Made by a program: the position numbers and the translations under genes
The notes under the pieces: generated by a model
What the model was told of the DNA's origin: nothing
Database searches by the model: none
The model's input: the letters and a program-made list of their open reading frames with translations, nothing else
Virus record (IMG/VR): IMGVR_UViG_3300035698_017579
Location: 1 to 21,005 of that record
DNA length: 21,005 bases
Strand: one strand, 5' to 3'
Origin: a virus
In this document: one piece after another, positions 15,520-21,005 of the stretch
Position numbering within the stretch: the first letter of the stretch is position 1
Layout: the number at the start of each line of letters is the position of its first letter

Positions 15520-15778
15520 AACTGAGGGAGGGCTTTACAAATTAGCCTTTTAGCTATCTCCAATTTGTTTCAAAGCCCTCGTTGGCTATTATTATCGGAC
15601 CCTTCTGCAGTGGTTTCCGCCTCAGTTATTTTTAAACTATCTCTGAGATGAAATTGGTAATACATCAATCAATCATGTTTGATTCAGACGCAGGTCTTTA
15701 GCGTATTATAGAGTATTCCCTGATAAATAATCTTAAAGCCTGCTAATTTTTAAAAGAGCACATACCTCAGAGATAGTT
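15520..15778 (-). ncRNA. Candidate structured non-coding RNA, family not recognised
   Basis: About 260 bases without a convincing gene but with several long helices. P1: a perfect 13-bp pair, 15635-15647 with 15766-15778. P2 inside it: 15690-15700 with 15734-15743, 10 bp with one bulged base. A small hairpin (AATCA/TGATT) follows. A second domain has P4 (15520-15527 with 15620-15627, perfect 8 bp), stacked without a gap on P5 (15528-15536 with 15572-15580, perfect 9 bp) and a further 7-bp helix (15537-15543 with 15562-15568). Minus-strand orientation is chosen because the adjacent tRNA-like element and all genes are on that strand; the Watson-Crick pairs alone do not fix the strand. No U-run ends it on that strand. 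Large phage RNAs such as GOLLD and ROOL often neighbour tRNAs, but I cannot match this to either. Confidence 0.55.
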
Positions 15779-15785
15779 CATTATT

Positions 15786-15870
15786 TTGGATGGGAAGGAA
15801 TTGAACCTCCGTTGGGATTTTTTCCGAGTTTATAGCCAGCATCCCTGCTCTACCATTGAACTACCATCCA
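15786..15870 (-). tRNA. tRNA-like element with abnormal anticodon arm (possible pseudo-tRNA)
   Basis: The minus strand gives a 7-bp acceptor stem (TGGATGG with CCATCCA), TA at positions 8-9, a D arm with the GG-containing loop (GTTC/GAGC, one G-T pair), and a T arm GGAGG/CCTTC with a perfect TTCAATT loop. The middle is wrong for a tRNA: GGGAT pairs with ATCCC as the anticodon stem, but the loop has 22 bases instead of 7 and the variable loop only 3. No anticodon can be assigned, and CCA is not encoded. It may be a decayed tRNA, an unusual tRNA needing processing, or a tRNA-like domain of the neighbouring RNA. Confidence 0.5.
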
Positions 15871-16011
15871 AATTTTTGACTCTCCGGCAGGCCTCGAACA
15901 CTGCAATACCGACATCCTCTCGCTCAGCCAGTCAGATATCATAATTCCGGCTTCATCGCTATGTCGTTTGCCATTCGGCTTTATTCCGATATGACTTTCA
16001 GACTTTGCCAT
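15850..16011 (-). CDS. Possible small protein, 53 residues
   Basis: An open frame from ATG at 16011 to TAG at 15850. It begins MAKSESHIGIKPNGKRHSDE and continues as a mixed, soluble-looking sequence with one Cys. The only ribosome-site candidate is a weak GTGGA 4 bases before the ATG. Its stop codon lies inside the D loop of the tRNA-like element, so both cannot be independent unless they overlap by 21 bases. It fills an otherwise empty gap after the 83-residue gene. The composition is plausible for a protein, but I see no motif. Confidence 0.35.
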   Translation of the reverse strand: MAKSESHIGIKPNGKRHSDEAGIMISDWLSERMSVLQCSRPAGESKIWMVVQW

Positions 16012-16042
16012 TTCGTCCACAGAGAGCCATTAAATTTTCTAT

Positions 16043-16294
16043 TTATTTTATCGGTGCCTCATCTCCAAAACCGTCTGGTTTTGAAGGAAGCTTCAGCTTG
16101 CTTTTTCCCTTCACCTTTAACCGGTCAGCATCAATCCAATTTCCAGTAGGATATTTTTCTGTGTCCTTTTTCTTGCATTTTGGTGTTATAAGATACTGTG
16201 TGCAACCGGTTATGTATTCACATTTACCAGTCACCGTTCCGGTAAATCCAGTTACGATATCAAATGCTTGTCTTCCTAGTTCAATTGAATTCAT
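16043..16294 (-). CDS. Small conserved phage protein of unknown function
   Basis: An 83-residue protein. Its body (IVTGFTGTVTGKCEYITGC, then TQYLITPKC, then YPTGNWIDADRLKV) resembles a small family found across phages in which a beta-rich core contains a 'TGK/RxEYxTGCxQYL' pattern; this is from memory and has no assigned function. The C-terminal tail is basic and polar. The ATG at 16294 has AAGGAG 6 bases upstream. That site sits in one arm of a 7-bp inverted repeat (16304-16310 with 16377-16383) whose other arm lies in the preceding gene. It is probably a small cytoplasmic or structural accessory protein; the exact role cannot be read. Confidence 0.7.
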   Translation of the reverse strand: MNSIELGRQAFDIVTGFTGTVTGKCEYITGCTQYLITPKCKKKDTEKYPTGNWIDADRLKVKGKSKLKLPSKPDGFGDEAPIK

Positions 16295-16311
16295 TTCTGC
16301 TCCTTAAGTGT

Positions 16312-16593
16312 TTAAAGCAGGCAGGCCGCACGGACAACAGCCCACCTACTTCGGGAAAGGTGAACCTTTGCAGGCTCACTTAACGGCTTTGGTAAAAGGC
16401 TTTTATCGAGCCTTTCGTTCTTTTCTACATCATCATTCTGAAAATATAACAAGCGAAAGAATACCATCTGCCCACAATTTAAACACTTACAAATATCAGT
16501 ATAGCATCTATCTCGATATGTGAAATCTATAAGTTCTAAACTCCGTGATTGGCATTGCGTACATTCCTTCTCCGCTCTGTTGTTTACATCCAC
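16312..16593 (-). CDS. Zinc-ribbon miniprotein
   Basis: A 93-residue protein with two CXXC-type pairs, CTQC (about 11-14) and CLNCGQMVFF (about 37-46), forming a probable zinc ribbon. The C-terminal third (LPKPLSEPAKVHL and RWAVVRAACLL) has no recognisable features and overlaps a region with potential RNA stems before the next gene, so it may be dictated by non-coding constraint. The start is GTG at 16593, with AGGA upstream, 2 bases after the previous stop. Likely a nucleic-acid or protein adaptor by analogy with other zinc ribbons; unconfirmed. Confidence 0.6.
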   Translation of the reverse strand: MDVNNRAEKECTQCQSRSLELIDFTYRDRCYTDICKCLNCGQMVFFRLLYFQNDDVEKNERLDKSLLPKPLSEPAKVHLSRSRWAVVRAACLL

Positions 16594-16595
16594 TT

Positions 16596-16961
16596 TTATT
16601 CCTGATTATTCTGGTCCATTGCTTCTTTGAGATTATCATGGCACATGATGAAGAGCTCGTTTATCTCAAACTTCGTCCGGCCTTCATTCCAGCATTTATA
16701 CAAGAACCTGAAATGGTCGTGTTCCAGTTCCACATTCGGCTCTTTGGTCGCCTGAGCTTCCGTATATGCTTTCCGGATAAAGAACAATTTCTTCTGCTCA
16801 TCAACCGACAATCCTTTGTGAATATCAGAATATGATTTGATTGCGGCAAGGGTGATAGATTCAAAAATCTGTTCCGACGATGCACCTTCGGGTAATTTTT
16901 CAAGTTTCGATATGTCGATTGACATATTGAGTACAAACGGCTTCTTCTCTTTTTTCGCCAT
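16596..16961 (-). CDS. Hypothetical helical protein
   Basis: A 121-residue soluble protein, mostly predicted helical from its composition. It starts with a basic stretch (MAKKEKKPFVLNMSIDISKL) and continues with SEQIFESITLAAIKSYSDI, FFIRKAYTEAQATKEP and a C-terminal EINELFIMCHDNLKEAMDQ. An excellent GGAGG site lies 7 bases before the ATG at 16961, suggesting high translation. I do not recognise a family and see no catalytic motif. Neighbours are the zinc-ribbon miniprotein downstream and an unknown gene upstream. Confidence 0.7.
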   Translation of the reverse strand: MAKKEKKPFVLNMSIDISKLEKLPEGASSEQIFESITLAAIKSYSDIHKGLSVDEQKKLFFIRKAYTEAQATKEPNVELEHDHFRFLYKCWNEGRTKFEINELFIMCHDNLKEAMDQNNQE

Positions 16962-16973
16962 CTCTGGCCTCCT

Positions 16974-17258
16974 TTATGGTTGGTATTCTTCTGCGTTACA
17001 AGACAAATTTCCAAACTCGTGAAGCTTTGTCATGGTCCATGAAGCAAAAATATCTTTCAAGCCTCTATGCCGGGCAATATACAGCTTTCCTCCGAGCTTT
17101 ATATCATCTCTGTGAAGATTGCGGATAATCTGAACTATCCTGATGCTGAAGCGATACAAGTTCTCGTCGTGCTTCACCTCAACAACCTTGACTTTGCAGA
17201 CCAAATCATCTTCTTGAAATAACGCCTTGTCGCCTCGAATTAATCTGTGAGTATCCAT
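16974..17258 (-). CDS. Hypothetical protein with a beta-rich middle
   Basis: A 94-residue protein. The pattern GDKALFQEDDLVCKVKVVEV then YRFSIRIVQIIRN looks like a small beta barrel, and KLGGKLYIARHRGLKDI continues it. This suggests a compact nucleic-acid or protein-binding domain, but no named family is recognised. The ATG at 17258 shares one base with the preceding stop and has an AGAGGA site. Coupled expression with the Cys-rich protein upstream is likely. Confidence 0.6.
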   Translation of the reverse strand: MDTHRLIRGDKALFQEDDLVCKVKVVEVKHDENLYRFSIRIVQIIRNLHRDDIKLGGKLYIARHRGLKDIFASWTMTKLHEFGNLSCNAEEYQP

Positions 17259-17470
17259 TATAAATCCTCTACCTTTATCCCAGCCACTTTACAATTATGG
17301 CAAAGATGATACCAAAAGCCGTCATGCAGTTTTATTAAATATCCGAGCTCTTTTAATTGGTCTATGCCGGCCTGAAAATCCTCGCAATCTAATTCTTCCT
17401 CATTATTGCAGTCGGGTCCGTCACATTCTACTGACATAAGCTCAAATTCATTATTATATTCTACGCTCAT
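17258..17470 (-). CDS. Small zinc-finger-like acidic protein
   Basis: A 70-residue acidic protein with CDGPDC (about 15-20), a single Cys at about 29, and CHNC at about 57-60. The CX4C and CXXC pairs bracket a helix (DFQAGIDQLKELGYLIKLHD) and could bind one zinc, as in small phage adaptor proteins. The start lies 1 base after the RusA stop, with an AAGG site 10 bases upstream. No specific function is recognised. Confidence 0.6.
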   Translation of the reverse strand: MSVEYNNEFELMSVECDGPDCNNEEELDCEDFQAGIDQLKELGYLIKLHDGFWYHLCHNCKVAGIKVEDL

Positions 17471-17471
17471 A

Positions 17472-17942
17472 TTAAGCCGGCCTTATTGAGATTTGAGCAC
17501 TTTCCTGATTGCCCTTCTCCGTAAATTTTACAATCGCATAATCATATCCGCGTACATACTTCACACAATCATCAGGCCACGCAACACCGTTTAAAGCGTC
17601 GTTGACCCCTTTTATTATGTTGTCTATATCAATGACCCTGTGGTTCGATAAAGTGAACAGGTACCCTATTATGACGGGTTGAACGTAGAATTTACCCCTC
17701 CTCTCTTCATAAGCCCACCTGACAGTATCCTTCCATGCCAGCCACCGTTTGACTATATCCCGTTTCTTCCATTTATCACTCTTTGTCATCCTCGGCTTTG
17801 TCGTAATCTTATTTGTGATGACGGTTACTGTGATACTTTCTTTGAAAGCAGTCTTTTCTGGTTCTGGATATATTTTACGATTTGTTTTTCGTTTGAGGTT
17901 AAGTCTTCTAAATTCAGCCGTTGACATCTTAATTTCTGCCAT
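17472..17942 (-). CDS. RusA-like Holliday junction resolvase
   Basis: A 156-residue protein. The RusA signature is clear: HRVIDIDNIIKGVNDALNG (about 101-119) followed by VAWPDDCVKYVRGYDYAIV. D105, D107 and D115 are the candidate metal-binding acidic residues. RusA dimers cut four-way junctions; in phages they resolve recombination intermediates or branched DNA before packaging. The N-terminal 35 residues (MSTAEFRRLNLKRKTNRK) resemble the leader of phage RusA proteins. The start is ATG 17942 with a GGAAGGTGG site, and an earlier GTG at 17966 is less likely. It overlaps the HNH gene by 118 bases, longer than usual; the RusA frame is the better supported of the two in that stretch. Confidence 0.85.
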   Translation of the reverse strand: MAEIKMSTAEFRRLNLKRKTNRKIYPEPEKTAFKESITVTVITNKITTKPRMTKSDKWKKRDIVKRWLAWKDTVRWAYEERRGKFYVQPVIIGYLFTLSNHRVIDIDNIIKGVNDALNGVAWPDDCVKYVRGYDYAIVKFTEKGNQESAQISIRPA

Positions 17943-18160
17943 ACTGTTTCCACCTTCCTCGACCACTCTACATACGGTTTAATTTCTGGATGCTTCCTGA
18001 TAAATGATGGTGTTCCGATTCCTTCTATCTCGCAATGATGTATTCTGCATAATCCTATCCGATTCCACGGTCCGTCGCTTCCTCCGCTTCCTCTGCTCCG
18101 TAGATGGTGACCCTGATAGTCTCTTGGTTTGTAACACCCTTTAATCAGGCACGTCATCAT
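17825..18160 (-). CDS. HNH endonuclease
   Basis: A 111-residue protein with an HNH core in residues about 4-46: CLIKGC, QGHHLRSRGSGGSDGPWN, then LCRIHHCEIEG. H18/H19, N33 and H42 are the likely catalytic set, and the Cys/His pairs (C4, C9, C38, H41) the likely zinc site. HNH enzymes nick or cut DNA; in phages they serve packaging, recombination or homing. The start is uncertain: tandem ATGs at 18160/18157 precede the domain closely, while a GTG at 18196 would add 12 basic residues; neither has a good ribosome site. The C-terminal 40 residues overlap the RusA start and may be a tail of little function. Confidence 0.8.
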   Translation of the reverse strand: MMTCLIKGCYKPRDYQGHHLRSRGSGGSDGPWNRIGLCRIHHCEIEGIGTPSFIRKHPEIKPYVEWSRKVETVWQKLRCQRLNLEDLTSNEKQIVKYIQNQKRLLSKKVSQ

Positions 18161-18539
18161 TGTTTGCCATATCGACTTTCTTTTCAAGCTTCTCACCCCA
18201 GATTAATTCGTAAAATTCCAGCATCCTTGGGTCTTCCGGATAACATCTCAGCCCATCCAAATCTGTTGAATAGATAGAGCCGATACATCTATCTTTTGTA
18301 TGCCTATGAATCCATCTTCCGTCTATCTTCTCAGGCTCATCTCCGGCATACCAGTAAGGCCCTCTATCATCTCTCCCTACAAAAATATATTTCCAGAAGC
18401 CCCATGTAGGTTTCTTTTCAGTCGCCTCGGCCTCACCCGTCGTATCATCAATAAAAAAATATTTAGTATCCACTTCCGTACCTGAATAATGAACACAGAG
18501 CAGAATAATTAAAAATGCAAATAATCCTAGAACTATCAT
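18141..18539 (-). CDS. Small membrane-anchored protein
   Basis: A 132-residue protein. Residues 2-17 (IVLGLFAFLIILLCVH) form one hydrophobic membrane segment or uncleaved signal anchor. The rest is soluble, acidic and Trp/Tyr-rich (PTWGFWKYIFVGRDDRGPYW, then GRWIHRHTKDRCIG), so it would face one side of the inner membrane. AGAGG lies 5 bases before the ATG at 18539. Its 3' end overlaps the HNH gene. Unknown phage membrane proteins of this form may take part in superinfection exclusion or lysis, but nothing here decides that. Confidence 0.65.
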   Translation of the reverse strand: MIVLGLFAFLIILLCVHYSGTEVDTKYFFIDDTTGEAEATEKKPTWGFWKYIFVGRDDRGPYWYAGDEPEKIDGRWIHRHTKDRCIGSIYSTDLDGLRCYPEDPRMLEFYELIWGEKLEKKVDMANNDDVPD

Positions 18540-18620
18540 TTCAGCCTCTTATGATGGTGTTGTTATTATCATTGACCTAATCTTCTGTGACTCTAAAAAT
18601 TGTTGCATCTGTTCCACTTG

Positions 18621-18767
18621 TTAAGGCGGTAGTGGATGGGGCGATTTAAAATTAATTAAATACAGAGGTCCTTCTTTCAACTCAAAGACTTGAGCATTAT
18701 GGCCATCCAATTTAATTTTCCGGATAAATGCTTTATACTTCAAAAAAGCCTTAAATTTTTTCCACAT
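18621..18767 (-). CDS. Small basic protein
   Basis: A 48-residue protein starting MWKKFKAFLKYKAFIRKIKL, strongly basic and aromatic, followed by a short beta-like stretch (AQVFELKEGPLYLINFK) and a Pro-rich end. The start at 18767 is chosen because AAGGTGA lies 6 bases upstream, inside the stop of the preceding gene; a longer frame from 18803 would add 12 residues without a good site. No family is recognised. Confidence 0.5.
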   Translation of the reverse strand: MWKKFKAFLKYKAFIRKIKLDGHNAQVFELKEGPLYLINFKSPHPLPP

Positions 18768-18772
18768 AATTT

Positions 18773-18991
18773 TCACCTTATCACCTGAAATCCGTTGTCC
18801 CAATCGGGTTCTTTTATCTCTGATTTCTGTATCTTGCTTTCATACTTAAACTGATTGATGCTCGGTTCAATTTGTCTTATATTACCGTAAACATCTTCCA
18901 CATAAATACAAGAGGGATAATCATCCCCAAGCAAAGGACGGCCTTGAAAACAATCTCGCATTATAGGAAGTTCTGGGATAAGCATTCCCAT
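18773..18991 (-). CDS. Hypothetical small protein
   Basis: A 72-residue acidic protein with no recognised motif. It includes MRDCFQGRPLLGDDYPSCIY and VEDVYGNIRQIEPSINQF. Two cysteines are too far from other ligands to suggest a finger. GGAG lies 9 bases before the ATG at 18991, and the gene begins directly after the preceding stop. Strand, spacing and ribosome site support a real gene; no function can be inferred. Confidence 0.55.
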   Translation of the reverse strand: MGMLIPELPIMRDCFQGRPLLGDDYPSCIYVEDVYGNIRQIEPSINQFKYESKIQKSEIKEPDWDNGFQVIR

Positions 18992-19225
18992 TTATGGCTT
19001 CTCCATAAAATTAAGCCTTGCTCTCATATCTTTCTGGGCTTCCTTAACCGCTTTCTTAAAAACCTCATGCTCAATTTCTTCTACAAACTCCACTGACATC
19101 TCCTTCGTCACTTCACAAGTGCCATGCTTGATATATCCCGTCATGGTCCTTCTCCACTTATGATATCCGTATCTTTTTCCCCAGCTATTCTCTTTTAAAT
19201 AAGCCTCATTCTTTTTTTCGGTCAC
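18992..19225 (-). CDS. Hypothetical charged protein
   Basis: A 77-residue, charged, mostly helical protein (RYGYHKWRRTMTGYIKHGTC, then a Glu/Lys-rich helix VEFVEEIEHEVFKKAVKEAQ). The start is GTG at 19225, the base right after the previous stop, with GAGG 9 bases upstream. No family recognised. It may be one of the small early-type phage proteins. Confidence 0.55.
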   Translation of the reverse strand: MTEKKNEAYLKENSWGKRYGYHKWRRTMTGYIKHGTCEVTKEMSVEFVEEIEHEVFKKAVKEAQKDMRARLNFMEKP

Positions 19226-19480
19226 TCATGATTTCCTCGGATATGATTCAAATAAAAAGGAAACATCTTTAACAGAAGAAGGTAAAGTTGCTCCGGAGGA
19301 TATGACTTTATACCTCAGAGCCTCTAAGATATCACTATCTGATAATGCCGAAAACTCTTCTCTTAACGTATCTGCTATCCATTTATTCGCACAACTTTTA
19401 GATACCCAAAATGCAGATTTATCGAAAAGTTCTACTACCGTATTTAATATTTCAGAGGCTCGTTCTTCGGTTGCTTTCAT
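19226..19480 (-). CDS. Hypothetical helical protein
   Basis: An 84-residue protein, mainly helical (ASEILNTVVELFDKSAFW, NKWIADTLREEFSALSDSDI). The ATG overlaps the ATPase stop in an AATGA arrangement, and the AAGGAG ribosome site lies within the end of that gene, so the two are translationally coupled. It has no recognised motif. Coupling to the SbcC-like gene might mean a partner in the same complex, which is inference. Confidence 0.55.
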   Translation of the reverse strand: MKATEERASEILNTVVELFDKSAFWVSKSCANKWIADTLREEFSALSDSDILEALRYKVISSGATLPSSVKDVSFLFESYPRKS

Positions 19481-20103
19481 TTTACTTCAATCTCCTTGTC
19501 TGCTTGTTTTACAAATTCATCCTTATGTGAAACCAGAATGATTTGCCGTCCGATTCGTTCATTCAAAGCATTAAGAAACTCTCCGGCTGTCAAAAGGTGC
19601 GCCCTGCTCAGATGTTTAAATGATTCATCCAGTATAATAGGGCCGGAAATTTTCGGTTTATGAAGTTCAAGCACCGATACCCTCAGCACCAACGCTATAA
19701 TGTCTAAAACTCCACCGCCTGAAGTATCCAGCGGGTCATATCCTTTACCCATGCTTTTGCTCAAGACGTTCAGCTTTACCTCGGAATAATTCCCTCGCCT
19801 ACCAAACTCCAACTCAAAGGAATAATCATTACCAAGAATGTACTGCAGGGCATACGTCACGATGCTTTCAAATCCTTCTTTAATCTGTACTTGCATCTGG
19901 GTCTGTACCAAATCCAATACCTCAACGGCCTTAACGTATATTTCCCGTTTTCTATCAAGCTCCGCGACCTTTCCCGTATCCTTCTTTATCTGGTCTTCGA
20001 GCATTTGTTTCTGTCCCAATAACTGACCCATCCGGAAATGTTTCTTGGATAACATCTCTTTCAGGTCTGCGTATTCCGTTTTTATTGAATCATTAACCTG
20101 CAT
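19477..20103 (-). CDS. SbcC/Rad50-like ATPase, C-terminal half only
   Basis: A 208-residue protein corresponding to the C-terminal lobe of a Rad50/SbcC ATPase. Residues 5-75 are coiled coil. Then come the ABC signature-like DTSGGG (126-131), Walker B ISGPIILDES (152-161) with acidic D159/E160, and the His-loop ILVSHKDEF (189-197). The Walker A half that normally sits at the N-terminus is absent from this gene and from its two upstream neighbours within the window. Rad50/SbcC works with the SbcD/Mre11 nuclease on DNA ends; an SbcD-like gene lies just upstream. The ATG at 20103 is preferred, with AAGGA upstream, over a start at 20148. The partner half may lie beyond 21005. Confidence 0.8.
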   Translation of the reverse strand: MQVNDSIKTEYADLKEMLSKKHFRMGQLLGQKQMLEDQIKKDTGKVAELDRKREIYVKAVEVLDLVQTQMQVQIKEGFESIVTYALQYILGNDYSFELEFGRRGNYSEVKLNVLSKSMGKGYDPLDTSGGGVLDIIALVLRVSVLELHKPKISGPIILDESFKHLSRAHLLTAGEFLNALNERIGRQIILVSHKDEFVKQADKEIEVK

Positions 20104-20312
20104 TTGGATATTTCCTTTTCTATCTCTACCTGTTCTTTCTTCAACCATCCTTCCAAATCCTCTTCTCTTATATCCAGCGTCTTCAACTCAGCCAGATTCT
20201 TGTTAAGGTCTTTTTGAAGGGATGACTGCCGTTCTTCCAGCTTGGCCTTCTCCAATTTTTTGTTCTGGATATCTTTCTCAAGCTTATCCAGAGTTTCTTT
20301 GAAGTCTTGCAT
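20082..20312 (-). CDS. Small coiled-coil protein between SbcD- and SbcC-like genes
   Basis: A 76-residue protein, almost wholly heptad-like and charged (LDKLEKDIQNKKLEKAKLEE, then LQKDLNKNLAELKTLDI), that is, a short coiled coil with no hook cysteines. It starts at 20312 with a strong GGAGG site, overlaps the SbcD-like gene by 29 bases and the ATPase gene by 22. Position and form suggest it replaces part of the SbcC coil, perhaps bridging nuclease and ATPase, but this is inferred only from context. Confidence 0.65.
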   Translation of the reverse strand: MQDFKETLDKLEKDIQNKKLEKAKLEERQSSLQKDLNKNLAELKTLDIREEDLEGWLKKEQVEIEKEISKCRLMIQ

Positions 20313-21005
20313 TTTCTACCTCCCCTATTCTGTCCATGATTTCTGCTACTACGTCTTTATCTGCTTTCAACTTATCCGCCACTTCCTGAATCATACCTGC
20401 CAGATTCAGGCTTTGGAATTTTGTTCCTTCCAGAGAATTTATAAAATCATCTATCCTCTTCTCAAAAGTCTTTCCGGCTTCTATTGCATCAAGGTTAAAA
20501 CATTCTTCTGCCGGTCTTACATTTAAAGGAATCACCTGTGCTGTTTCCCTATCAGAATCCAGAAGTAATATCTTTGGATGCCTCTCAACGTCAGCTTTCG
20601 CAACCGTCAACCTTGTCATAGCACCAATGCTTACCCATGTTGTTTTCCCGACTTTCTTGATTCCCCATTCTCCGTGGTAATGCCCCACCAGCACCATATC
20701 AAAGTCTGTCTTTATTTTATCAATCGTCGTGTGCTGTACTTCAGGGTGAAAGGGCTTTTCCATTATAAAGGCGTGAACAACCGCTACTTTCTTCTGCTCA
20801 TCGTGAAGTAGGTCAGTAAATAGTCCGTTTTTCTCAAGGTCTGATTCTATGCCGTGGTAATAGTCAAATCCCTGAATAAACATCGTGCTATCTTCTATCC
20901 TGTCAAGGTGGTTAACAAGTTTTGACCTTTTAAATATATGGTCAAGAATTGTCTCACCGGATAAATTCGGATTATGGCCTATCTCGTCGTGATTTCCGCG
21001 AACAA
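20284..21005 (-). CDS. SbcD/Mre11-like nuclease subunit, 5' part beyond window
   Basis: About 240 codons of the C-terminal part are present; the start lies beyond base 21005. The calcineurin-like phosphoesterase motifs visible are RGNHDE at the very edge (metal-binding Asn-His, motif III), AFIMEKPF before a His-containing region, and VLVGHYHGEWG (motif V, GHXH). This fits the SbcD/Mre11 family (also T4 gp47) that trims DNA ends with SbcC. The C-terminal 60 residues (LDAIEAGKTFEKRIDDFINS, then a helical segment) match a capping and partner-binding region in position. The next genes, a coiled coil and an SbcC half, support the pairing. It is not a complete gene here. Confidence 0.85.
   Translation of the reverse strand, partial: VRGNHDEIGHNPNLSGETILDHIFKRSKLVNHLDRIEDSTMFIQGFDYYHGIESDLEKNGLFTDLLHDEQKKVAVVHAFIMEKPFHPEVQHTTIDKIKTDFDMVLVGHYHGEWGIKKVGKTTWVSIGAMTRLTVAKADVERHPKILLLDSDRETAQVIPLNVRPAEECFNLDAIEAGKTFEKRIDDFINSLEGTKFQSLNLAGMIQEVADKLKADKDVVAEIMDRIGEVENARLQRNSG

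Noticed and set aside
1832-15870. Stop-codon reassignment by the odd tRNA
   Set aside because: No suppressor anticodon can be placed in the loop, TAG ends the GT9 gene normally, and all genes are intact with the standard bacterial code.
15871-15960. A second tRNA upstream of the tRNA-like element
   Set aside because: TGACT/AGTCA ends and a TTCGAG stretch looked promising, but no T stem or D loop forms; the open 53-codon frame explains the sequence better.
16661-17014. A same-strand 117-codon frame overlapping the 121-residue gene
   Set aside because: The alternative frame lacks a ribosome site, whereas the 121-residue frame has a strong GGAGG and a more protein-like composition.
18540-18620. 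A tiny 22-codon frame (GTG or ATG start) in the gap
   Set aside because: Too short, weak ribosome site and no motif; could be chance.
1-21005. CRISPR array, insertion sequence or integrase
   Set aside because: No regularly spaced repeats, no transposase or integrase motifs, and no flanking terminal repeats were seen.

Overview
The window looks like part of a tailed double-stranded DNA phage or prophage (Caudoviricetes) infecting a bacterium. Every gene I can support lies on the minus strand, so transcription runs from high to low coordinates. Genes are packed with short overlaps (ATGA, TTGA, GTG or TTG starts beside stops), mostly with AGGAGG-like ribosome sites, and the two clear promoters are sigma70-type. 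The standard bacterial code fits, with TAA, TGA and TAG all ending intact genes. I cannot name the host. PBSX/XkdF-type head genes are common in phages of Firmicutes and related bacteria, while a GT9 (heptosyltransferase-like) enzyme is more usual in Gram-negative contexts.

In transcription order, 21005-15850 is an accessory and DNA-metabolism block. It holds an SbcD-like nuclease (cut by the window end), a small coiled-coil protein, a C-terminal-half SbcC/Rad50 ATPase, several small unknowns, an HNH nuclease, a RusA-like resolvase and zinc-knuckle miniproteins. From 15870 to 15421 lies the only long stretch without a convincing gene. It holds a tRNA-like element with an abnormal anticodon arm, about 260 bases with several long perfect helices (a candidate structured RNA), and a strong promoter.

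That promoter drives a cobalamin-binding-type radical SAM protein, a ParB-like protein that appears frameshifted, two small proteins, and then the packaging and head module: terminase small and large subunits, portal, SPP1 gp7/Mu F-like minor head protein, a small zinc-ribbon protein, XkdF-type protease, a scaffold-type protein with a possible nested internal start, and the major capsid protein (to 3662). A second promoter precedes the protease.

Below the capsid gene, where head completion and tail genes usually follow, sit sugar-transfer genes: a GT9 glycosyltransferase fused to a methyltransferase, a GT-A-fold transferase, and a GT2 transferase running off the left edge. The first of these has an N-terminal segment resembling small capsid-adjacent phage proteins. 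This suggests, as inference, a virion- or host-surface glycosylation module. The most notable unexplained items are the structured RNA with its tRNA-like neighbour, the fused glycosyltransferase, the missing Walker A half of the SbcC homologue, and the radical SAM protein.
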